From positions 1 to 17,365 of the forward strand of contig JAGZHZ010000040.1 of the NCBI GenBank assembly GCA_018366495.1: DNA of 17,365 bases. The letters run 5' to 3'. Shown here in pieces: positions 1-4,917 of this stretch; the stretch's first letter is position 1; each line of letters opens with the position of its first letter. The notes below the pieces were generated by a model. It searched no databases. It was not told the DNA's origin and was given only the letters and a program-made list of their open reading frames with translations. The DNA is from Clostridiales bacterium (GTDB lineage: Bacteria; Bacillota; Clostridia; Lachnospirales; Lachnospiraceae). A program made the position numbers and the translations under genes.

Positions 1-431
1 ATAGCAGTATAGTAGCACATGATATAGTATATGTCAATCTTCATGCACAATATATTGTATGTTCTTAAATACTATGCTTTGCATATATGACTTCAATTAG
101 AATATTGAAATATCACGTATCCCATCTCTCTTTTTTCAGGTTTATAGAAAAATTTTTAATAAAAAGTACATAATCTGTTCAATCTGAAAAAATCTCAGTT
201 AATTACTTAATGAAATTGTTAAGACAAAACCAAGTCTTACGCTATTGTACCTTGATAATTTTATACCTTATCAGGAAATGTATATAGGTGCTGCAGATAG
301 TGTCGCATAAATGCACGCCTGCAGCTTGATGATTACATAGTAACACCTCATACGTGCATGAAACATGGCATAGGAAACGGTTTCCTGATATGTCTACTCT
401 TTCATTAATCTAATTTATAGAGGTGATTATA
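1..431. other. AT-rich control region upstream of the excisionase gene
   Basis: No credible coding region is visible. The stretch contains several dyads. TAAGAC at 220-225 pairs with GTCTTA at 234-239. GCTGCAG at 290-296 pairs with CTGCAGC at 319-325. AGGAAAC at 372-378 and GTTTCCT at 380-386 form a near-perfect palindrome shortly before the excisionase ribosome binding site. The dyads could be binding sites for Xis, the integrase or an element repressor, which is inference. No clear -35/-10 pair was found. The DNA is presumably part of an integrative element that continues to the left of the window. Confidence 0.5.
372..386. promoter_or_regulatory. Palindromic candidate operator upstream of xis
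   Basis: The sequence AGGAAAC-G-GTTTCCT is a perfect inverted repeat with 7-bp arms around a single base. It sits about 45 bases before the excisionase start codon. Such a dyad fits a dimeric repressor or an Xis/Int accessory site, but no bound protein is known. Confidence 0.4.
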
Positions 432-632
432 TTGAGTGAAACAGACAATCTCTTTAAAGCATACTCCGTTCAGGAGATAGCATCCATGCTCGGCATTGGA
501 AAAACAAAAACCAGGGAACTTCTTGACAGTGGAATTCTTCCAGTTACAAAAGTTGGACGGCAATATTTTACTTCGCCAGCTTCTATTCAGGAGTTTCTCA
601 AGAAAAACATAGGAAAACAAATATTCTTTTAG
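432..632 (+). CDS. xis: Excisionase-type helix-turn-helix DNA-binding protein
   Basis: A 66-aa protein that looks like a recombination directionality factor of the MerR-like winged-helix (HTH_17/excisionase) group. These proteins bend DNA at an element end and push the adjacent tyrosine integrase towards excision. The core reads YSVQEIASMLGIGKTKTREL, a helix-turn-helix, followed by a wing-like KVGRQYFTS and a helix ending in EFLKKN. I chose the TTG start at 432 because GAGGTG at 420-425 is a good ribosome binding site 6 bases before it. A GTG at 423 lies inside that site and would add only three residues. It is encoded 98 bases before the integrase on the same strand, the usual xis-int order of Gram-positive integrative and conjugative elements. 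It could instead be an ordinary small transcription regulator of the element. Confidence 0.8.
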   Translation: MSETDNLFKAYSVQEIASMLGIGKTKTRELLDSGILPVTKVGRQYFTSPASIQEFLKKNIGKQIFF

Positions 633-730
633 CCCCTTTAGAAAGTTATTGTCAATCAGGCTTGGCTATATTAAAATAGACCTTATACCTGATTTGGCAT
701 GAATATCTCATTAAAGAAAGGGAACTATTC

Positions 731-1945
731 ATGGCGAGAACAACGAAAGGTACACAACAAAAAAGAAGATCCAAAGGGGATGGATCACTATTTCCAAATA
801 GGAGAGGAGGATGGACTGCCCGATATAGAAAAAAAGGGCTACCGGACAAAGAGTTTAATGCTCCTACCAAAGGGGAAGCGAAAGCATTATTAGATGACTG
901 GAAGATAAAAGTCGCAATACAAGACGCAATTACTTCAAACATCAAAGTACAGGACTATGCGAACAAATACTTATTCCGCAAAAGTCTCATGGTTGAAGCT
1001 GGCAAATTCAAACAAACCAGTCTGGATCGATTAGAAAAAACATACGAAAATCATTTAAAAGATACGGATGCTTTTAGCAAAACATTTTCTAATCTGAATG
1101 CTGATGATATTACAGCAACGATTAATGCTAAAAAGGAAATCCTGAGTTATTCATCATTAAAGAAAATTTACTTATTTTGGTCTGCAATGATTAAAACAGC
1201 AATTTCTCTCGGCGAACTGCCAAAAAACTTTTCTGATATTTTAAATCGGGTGATAATGCCGGAAGAATCCGTTCTTCCTGTAGAAACAAAGGAAATCTCA
1301 ATCATCCCACCAGAACATGAGCAGATTATAAAAGAAATTGCAATGGAACCCAGTCCAAATAAAAATGAACGCTATTTGTATAGATATGGTCCTGCCATTG
1401 TATTCCTTTTAAACACAGGTTTACGTGGTGGTGAATTGCTTGCATTAGGTCAATCTTCTATCGTGCCCTTTTTAGGACGGCGTGGCATTAAAATCACACA
1501 TACTCTTAGCAGGGTTAAAAACAGAGAGGCCGGTTCCAAAAAAAAGACTAAAATGATTTTGACTCCTCCAAAATACCCAAATAGTTTACGGACTATTCCA
1601 TTAAACAAGGAAGCTGAATTTTCACTATCATGTATGATGGAGCTATACGATAAAAATTGGGTTTTTCCAGATTTGATATTATCTACGCAAAATGGTGTCA
1701 GCCCTACAATCCAAAATTTAGCCAATACGCTAAAGAAAATTTGTAAGCGTGCTGAGATTCCAGAATATAATCTTCATGCACTACGGCACACTTTTGCAAC
1801 AAATCTGATCCGGCAGACTCACAATATGGGAGAAATAAAGGAAGCTGCTGAAATCATTGGCGATAACTATGAGGTGATCATGCGTACTTATGTTCATACA
1901 GACAGTGAACGTAAGGTAAGTTTAATTGATGCTATGATTGCATAA
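731..1945 (+). CDS. int: Tyrosine-type site-specific integrase
   Basis: A 404-aa tyrosine recombinase, the usual length for integrases of Tn916-like elements and Gram-positive phages. Residues 1-60 are basic and contain GDGSLFPNRRGGWTARYRKK, which resembles an arm-binding (AP2-like) domain. About 68-165 is the SAM-like core-binding domain and 195-404 the catalytic domain. The catalytic residues appear to be R232 in TGLRGGELL, K281 in PPKYPNSLR, H349 and R352 in HALRH, and the nucleophile Y387 in RTYVHT. The position that is usually His in LGH is Asp (D378 in IIGDNY). GAAAGGGA supplies a ribosome binding site before the ATG. The gene ends about 350 bases from the 3' end of a tRNA-Cys, the classical int-attL/attR arrangement, so the element it mobilises should extend to the left of the window. 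Confidence 0.93.
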   Translation: MARTTKGTQQKRRSKGDGSLFPNRRGGWTARYRKKGLPDKEFNAPTKGEAKALLDDWKIKVAIQDAITSNIKVQDYANKYLFRKSLMVEAGKFKQTSLDRLEKTYENHLKDTDAFSKTFSNLNADDITATINAKKEILSYSSLKKIYLFWSAMIKTAISLGELPKNFSDILNRVIMPEESVLPVETKEISIIPPEHEQIIKEIAMEPSPNKNERYLYRYGPAIVFLLNTGLRGGELLALGQSSIVPFLGRRGIKITHTLSRVKNREAGSKKKTKMILTPPKYPNSLRTIPLNKEAEFSLSCMMELYDKNWVFPDLILSTQNGVSPTIQNLANTLKKICKRAEIPEYNLHALRHTFATNLIRQTHNMGEIKEAAEIIGDNYEVIMRTYVHTDSERKVSLIDAMIA

Positions 1946-2007
1946 ATCTTCCGCTTAACAGATGAAATGGTTGTCTACAGTATGATGGCACAGGCTGTTA
2001 CAACCAA

Positions 2008-2217
2008 AATTCTGCCACCTTATCGTCCACCTTACGAAACGATTTTACTTGATTTTATAAGGTTTTTAACGGTTTTTGGCGGACATATCTATAAATATTA
2101 AAGCATGAAAACTTATATTTTAGAATTAATTTTTTAAAAAATGGAATTGGATTATGGAAAAATGGACTTGTAGAAAAAATTGTGAACTTTTTCTTTCCTA
2201 TAATTTTGCCACCTTAT
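2008..2217 (+). repeat. Direct repeats with CCACCTTA core, candidate integrase arm sites
   Basis: AATTCTGCCACCTTAT at 2008-2023 recurs as AATTTTGCCACCTTAT at 2202-2217 with one mismatch in 16. A third CCACCTTA lies at 2027-2034. All three are on the same strand. Repeated short motifs beside an int gene are typical of arm-type binding sites for the N-terminal domain of tyrosine integrases. The assignment is inferred from position and repetition alone. Confidence 0.45.
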
Positions 2218-2243
2218 TTTTTTAGACAGAATTATAGGATTTT

Positions 2244-2288
2244 GAAAAAAAGAAAAAGCCTCGAAAACCTTGATTTTCTGGGCTTTTT
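2244..2288 (-). terminator. Rho-independent terminator of the tRNA cluster
   Basis: Read on the minus strand, AAAAAGCC (2281-2288) pairs with GGCTTTTT (2253-2260). An inner GAAAA/TTTTC stem extends the hairpin, and a T-rich run from the complement of 2244-2252 follows. It lies directly after the 3' end of tRNA-Cys. The plus strand also reads as a hairpin followed by TTTTT, so it may stop integrase transcripts as well. Confidence 0.75.
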
Positions 2289-2291
2289 AAG

Positions 2292-2363
2292 AGGCGCAGA
2301 CCGGATTTGAACCGGTGAATACTGGTGTTGCAGACCATTGCCTTACCACTTGGCTACTGCGCC
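2292..2363 (-). tRNA. tRNA-Cys (anticodon GCA)
   Basis: The complement starts GGCGCAG and ends CTGCGCC plus discriminator T, giving a fully paired 7-bp acceptor stem. The anticodon loop is CTGCAAC, so the anticodon is GCA (Cys), and U73 is the normal cysteine discriminator. The T arm is ACCGG-TTCAAAT-CCGGT. CCA is not encoded. The outer pair of the anticodon stem (27-43) is an A-G mismatch, which could mark a recombination boundary. Its 3' end faces the integrase gene, making it the best candidate for the integration target. Confidence 0.92.
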
Positions 2364-2399
2364 ATATTTAGTTATTTTGCACAATTATTGGGTTTGTAG

Positions 2400-2472
2400 C
2401 TCCCCCTGTTGGACTCGAACCAACGACACTGCGGTTAACAGCCGCATGCTCTACCGACTGAGCTAAGGAGGA
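2400..2472 (-). tRNA. tRNA-Asn (anticodon GTT), copy 1
   Basis: The complement starts TCCTCCT and ends AGGGGGA plus discriminator G. The anticodon loop CTGTTAA gives anticodon GTT (Asn). The T arm TTGG-TTCGAGT-CCAA is intact. It differs by one base in the T loop from a second tRNA-Asn at 17271-17343 on the same strand. It is the third unit of the minus-strand cluster that starts with tRNA-Glu. Confidence 0.95.
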
Positions 2473-2500
2473 ATAAATATATTATTTGACTCCCTAGTTT

Positions 2501-2542
2501 GTGGTGTTGCAGACCCGTGCCTTACCACTTGGCTATGACGCC
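2501..2542 (-). pseudogene. Truncated tRNA-Cys: 5' half only
   Basis: Read on the minus strand this is the 5' half of a tRNA-Cys: acceptor strand GGCGTCA, D arm with GCCAAGTGGTAAGGC, and an anticodon loop CTGCAAC with anticodon GCA. After ACACCA the sequence leaves any tRNA pattern. There is no T arm and no TGACGCC to close the acceptor stem before tRNA-Asn begins. The outer two pairs of the anticodon stem are also broken. It shares 14 bases around the anticodon loop exactly with the intact tRNA-Cys at 2292-2363. It cannot make a functional tRNA and looks like a remnant of recombination within a tRNA-Cys gene. Confidence 0.85.
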
Positions 2543-2546
2543 TTAA

Positions 2547-2618
2547 TGACTCCGACGGGAATCGAACCCGTGTTACCGCCGTGAAAGGGCGATGTCTTAA
2601 CCGCTTGACCACGGAGCC
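2547..2618 (-). tRNA. tRNA-Glu (anticodon TTC)
   Basis: The complement starts GGCTCCG and ends CGGAGTC plus discriminator A, with one G-U pair in the acceptor stem. The anticodon loop CTTTCAC gives anticodon TTC (Glu). The T arm ACGGG-TTCGATT-CCCGT is complete. It is the first gene of the cluster, about 40 bases downstream of the predicted transcription start. Confidence 0.95.
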
Positions 2619-2666
2619 ACATTCTATTTTTCAGCGTTCTTTTTTTTGACCGCCTCAACGAAAACT

Positions 2667-2695
2667 ATCATACCACATCCGGTTTCATTTGGCAA
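2667..2695 (-). promoter_or_regulatory. Sigma-70-type promoter of the tRNA cluster
   Basis: On the minus strand TTGCCA (2690-2695) and TATGAT (2667-2672) are separated by exactly 17 bases, close to the housekeeping consensus. The predicted start near 2660 lies about 40 bases before tRNA-Glu. Phased A-tracts lie just upstream. Confidence 0.8.
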
Positions 2696-2704
2696 GAGGA
2701 AATT

Positions 2705-2741
2705 TGCATTTTTTTCAAATTTTTTCAAAAATTTTTTCAAC
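2705..2741 (-). promoter_or_regulatory. Phased A-tracts, likely UP element of the tRNA promoter
   Basis: Read on the minus strand, three GAAAAAA tracts separated by T runs are spaced 12 and 10 bases apart, immediately upstream of the -35 box. A-tracts in helical phase curve DNA and bind the RNA polymerase alpha C-terminal domain at stable-RNA promoters. The role is inferred from position and composition. Confidence 0.55.
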
Positions 2742-2786
2742 CTCCTTTTTTCTGCTAATTCACTGGATCTTTTTCTAAAATATTTT

Positions 2787-3188
2787 CTACTTTTTATTTA
2801 CATCTATAAGATTACTTTTATATTTTATCTTTCCTGACAATACATTATCATAAAATTCTTGTTTAGAATTGATATAATCAATACACTCTTTTACTTCCTG
2901 TAATTTTTCTTCCAGCATTTCTTTTTTCTTATATAGTATGTCTTTACGTTTAAGAATAGAACTCTCTCCTTCTAAACATAAAATAACATATTCTTTCATT
3001 TCTCTAATTCCCATACCACATCTCTTTAAACAAGACAGACTGTTAATCCAAGCAATATCTCTCTCATCAAAAATTCTGTAATTATTTTCATTTCGTTTTA
3101 CATTTGGAACCAATCCTTCATTACAATAATATTTTAATGTTTCGTACTTCATCCCTGTTAATTTGCATACCTCTTTCATCGAATACAT
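2787..3188 (-). CDS. MerR-family transcriptional regulator (NmlR/AdhR-like)
   Basis: A 133-aa MerR-type activator. Residues 1-38 form the helix-turn-helix and wing (MYSMKEVCKLTGMKYETLKY, then GLVPNVKRNENNYR). About 39-75 contains DIAWINSLSCLKRCGMGI, and 78-115 is a charged helix suited to the dimer coiled coil. It lacks a C-terminal ligand-binding domain, as in the short metal, thiol or aldehyde sensors. C53 in SLSCLKRCGM sits where the reactive cysteine of the NmlR/AdhR aldehyde- and nitrosothiol-responsive subgroup lies. With the divergent aldo/keto reductase this suggests sensing of an electrophile such as an aldehyde, which is inference. AAGGAGA precedes the ATG. It is divergent from the reductase, and both promoters overlap around one dyad. 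It is more AT-rich than the potassium block. Confidence 0.9.
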   Translation of the reverse strand: MYSMKEVCKLTGMKYETLKYYCNEGLVPNVKRNENNYRIFDERDIAWINSLSCLKRCGMGIREMKEYVILCLEGESSILKRKDILYKKKEMLEEKLQEVKECIDYINSKQEFYDNVLSGKIKYKSNLIDVNKK

Positions 3189-3211
3189 AAAATTTTCTCC
3201 TTAAAAAAACA

Positions 3212-3242
3212 TTGACCGGTAGTTACTACCGGGTTTTACAAT
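3212..3242 (+). promoter_or_regulatory. MerR-type promoter with 19-bp spacer and operator dyad
   Basis: TTGACC (3212-3217) and TACAAT (3237-3242) are separated by 19 bases, the stretched spacing typical of MerR-activated promoters. The dyad CCGGTAGT-T-ACTACCGG at 3216-3232 is perfect and lies in the spacer, where MerR proteins bind and untwist DNA. It reads towards the aldo/keto reductase. The operator should be bound by the divergent MerR protein. Confidence 0.88.
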
Positions 3243-3245
3243 ATT

Positions 3246-3274
3246 ATTGTACTTAAAAAAAGGGAAAATTACAA
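3246..3274 (-). promoter_or_regulatory. Promoter of the MerR gene
   Basis: On the minus strand TTGTAA (3269-3274) and TACAAT (3246-3251) are 17 bases apart, reading towards the MerR gene. The predicted start falls near the dyad at 3216-3232, so bound MerR would be expected to repress its own gene. The overlap with the divergent reductase promoter is typical of MerR autoregulation. Confidence 0.6.
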
Positions 3275-3287
3275 GGAGTAATCTATT

Positions 3288-4139
3288 ATGGAATATGTAA
3301 TATTAAACAATGGAGTAAAAATGCCAAAACTGGGATTTGGAGTTTTTCAAATTCCCAAAGAAGACTGTGAACGTTGTGTATTGGATGCAATTAAAATCGG
3401 CTACAGACACATTGATACCGCTCAATCCTACTTTAATGAAGAAGAAGTCGGAAATGCTATTATAAAATGTGGCATTTCAAGAGAAGAACTTTTTATTACT
3501 ACAAAAGTGTGGATCGATAATTATGGATATGAAAAAGCAAAACAGTCTGTCCTAAATTCTATGAAAAAATTAAAAACAGAATATCTTGATTTAGTACTAC
3601 TCCATCAGCCTTTTGGAGATTATTATGGCGCATACAGAGCTCTGCAGGATTTATACAAAACAGGAAAAATTCGGGCAATCGGTGTCAGTAACTTCTCTCC
3701 TGATCGATTGGCTGATATAGTTGCCTTTAATGATATATTGCCACAAGTAAATCAAGTTGAAACAAATCCTTTTTGCCAGCAAATAAAAGCGCAAGAAAAT
3801 ATGATAAAAAGAAATGTGCAGATGGAAGCATGGGCGCCTTTTGGCGAAGGACGAAACAACATGTTTACAAATGATACTCTAAAAGAAATAGGAAAAAAAT
3901 ACCATAAATCTGTTTCACAGATCATTTTACGCTGGCTTATGGAAAGAAATATTGTCGCATTAGCAAAATCAACGCATATTGACAGAATGAAAGAAAATTT
4001 TGAAATTTTCGATTTTAAATTATCTGAAAAAGATCTGAAAAAAATCAAGGCTCTGGATATAAATAAAAGTTTATTTTTTAATCACCAGACACCAGAAACA
4101 GTCGATATGTTTGTAAATATGATTAGCAATCGAAAATAG
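3288..4139 (+). CDS. Aldo/keto reductase
   Basis: A 283-aa NAD(P)H-dependent oxidoreductase of the aldo/keto reductase superfamily (AKR5-like), which reduces aldehydes and ketones to alcohols in the cytoplasm. The catalytic tetrad is visible: D43 and Y48 in GYRHIDTAQSY, K73 in TTKVW, and H106 in LLHQP. Further family marks are GVSNF at 132-136 and a cofactor-end motif AKSTHIDRMKEN near the C terminus. The length is normal for the family. AAGGAG at about 3273 precedes the ATG. The divergent MerR gene and the 19-bp-spacer promoter suggest induction by a reactive carbonyl or thiol stress. The substrate cannot be told from sequence. The gene is AT-rich compared with the neighbouring potassium genes. 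Confidence 0.93.
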   Translation: MEYVILNNGVKMPKLGFGVFQIPKEDCERCVLDAIKIGYRHIDTAQSYFNEEEVGNAIIKCGISREELFITTKVWIDNYGYEKAKQSVLNSMKKLKTEYLDLVLLHQPFGDYYGAYRALQDLYKTGKIRAIGVSNFSPDRLADIVAFNDILPQVNQVETNPFCQQIKAQENMIKRNVQMEAWAPFGEGRNNMFTNDTLKEIGKKYHKSVSQIILRWLMERNIVALAKSTHIDRMKENFEIFDFKLSEKDLKKIKALDINKSLFFNHQTPETVDMFVNMISNRK

Positions 4140-4162
4140 AAAATTTAATCATGAATGAAAAG

Positions 4163-4196
4163 TGGGAGATACACAATCATTTTGTGTTGTCTCCCA
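4163..4196. terminator. Bidirectional hairpin between convergent reductase and kdpE
   Basis: TGGGAGA-T-ACACAA pairs with TTGTGT-TG-TCTCCCA around a short loop. The hairpin lies between the ends of two convergent genes. Moderately T-rich sequence follows on each side (GATTTTATT on plus, ACTTTTCATT on minus), so it probably terminates both. Confidence 0.7.
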
Positions 4197-4215
4197 TGTC
4201 GATTTTATTGTATCA

Positions 4216-4917
4216 TTATTCTATTTTTATCATGCGGTAACCCACTCCGATATGCGTCTGAATGTATGGAACCGCATTTTTGTCACAATTAATTTTTTTT
4301 CTGAGTGTCGCCATAAATACCCGAAGAGAAGCAATATCATCCGATCCACTGTTTCCCCATATATTCTGCATGATAAAAGTATGCGTCAGTACTTTGCCTA
4401 CATTTTTTGCAAGCAGACAAAGCAGTTTATATTCAATCGGCGTCAGATGCAGCTCTTTTCCGTCCAGATAAGCGCATCCAGCCGCATAATCAATGCGCAG
4501 AGCGCCGTTTACAAATACGGATGCTTCCTCCATCGTCTGATTGGGCGCTGCAGACAGTCTTCTTGTGACTACACGCAGTCTTGCCAGTAATTCATCTACA
4601 GAAAATGGTTTCGTCAAGTAATCATCTGCCCCTGCATCCAGCGCTTCAATCTTATCTTTATCCTCGTTTCGGGCGCTAATCACAATAATCGGCATATTTG
4701 ACCATGAACGGATCTTTTTTATTACCTCCACTCCGTCCGTGTCCGGAAGTCCCAGATCCAGCAAAACGATCTCCGGATTATGGGACGAAGCTTCTATCAC
4801 CGCACTCGCCCCGTTCACAGCAGTCAGATAACGGTAGTCATGTGTTTTTAAAATAGTAGTAATTAAGTTGTTTACAGATTTATCATCCTCCACAACCAGA
4901 ATCAATGGTTTATTCAT
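4216..4917 (-). CDS. kdpE: Response regulator KdpE, OmpR/PhoB family
   Basis: A 233-aa two-component response regulator that activates potassium transport genes after phosphorylation by KdpD. The receiver domain (1-120) shows D11/D12, phosphoacceptor D54 in VLLDLGLPD, S81 and K103 in LTKPF. Residues from about 135 form a winged-helix DNA-binding domain (LTPIEYKLLCLLAKNVGKVL, later IGVGYRM). I placed the start at the ATG at 4915-4917 because AAAGGAGG precedes it and the protein then begins MNKPLILVVEDD as in the family. A longer open frame runs further upstream into kdpD. The start overlaps the kdpD stop by 8 bases, indicating translational coupling. It is the last gene of a ktrB-ktrA-kdpD-kdpE unit. 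Likely targets are the 11-bp repeat sites upstream of ktrB and kdpF. Confidence 0.95.
   Translation of the reverse strand: MNKPLILVVEDDKSVNNLITTILKTHDYRYLTAVNGASAVIEASSHNPEIVLLDLGLPDTDGVEVIKKIRSWSNMPIIVISARNEDKDKIEALDAGADDYLTKPFSVDELLARLRVVTRRLSAAPNQTMEEASVFVNGALRIDYAAGCAYLDGKELHLTPIEYKLLCLLAKNVGKVLTHTFIMQNIWGNSGSDDIASLRVFMATLRKKINCDKNAVPYIQTHIGVGYRMIKIE

Larger units (their letters stand above)
1946..2291. other. Non-coding stretch between integrase and tRNA-Cys; likely element end
   Basis: No gene is supported here. The integrase frame stays open for about 50 codons past its stop, but nothing indicates translation. The stretch holds three direct copies of CCACCTTA (2015-2022, 2027-2034, 2209-2216) and a hairpin terminator near 2253-2288. 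Its position between an integrase gene and a tRNA 3' end suggests it carries the attachment-site arm sequences. Confidence 0.45.

Noticed and set aside
1946..2100. Integrase frame remains open for about 50 codons after the stop
   Set aside because: The integrase already has its full family length and C-terminal end; no sign of read-through or recoding was seen.
2646..2837. 63-codon frame on the plus strand
   Set aside because: It overlaps the tRNA promoter, the A-tracts and the end of the MerR gene, has a low-complexity Phe/Leu-rich product and no ribosome binding site.
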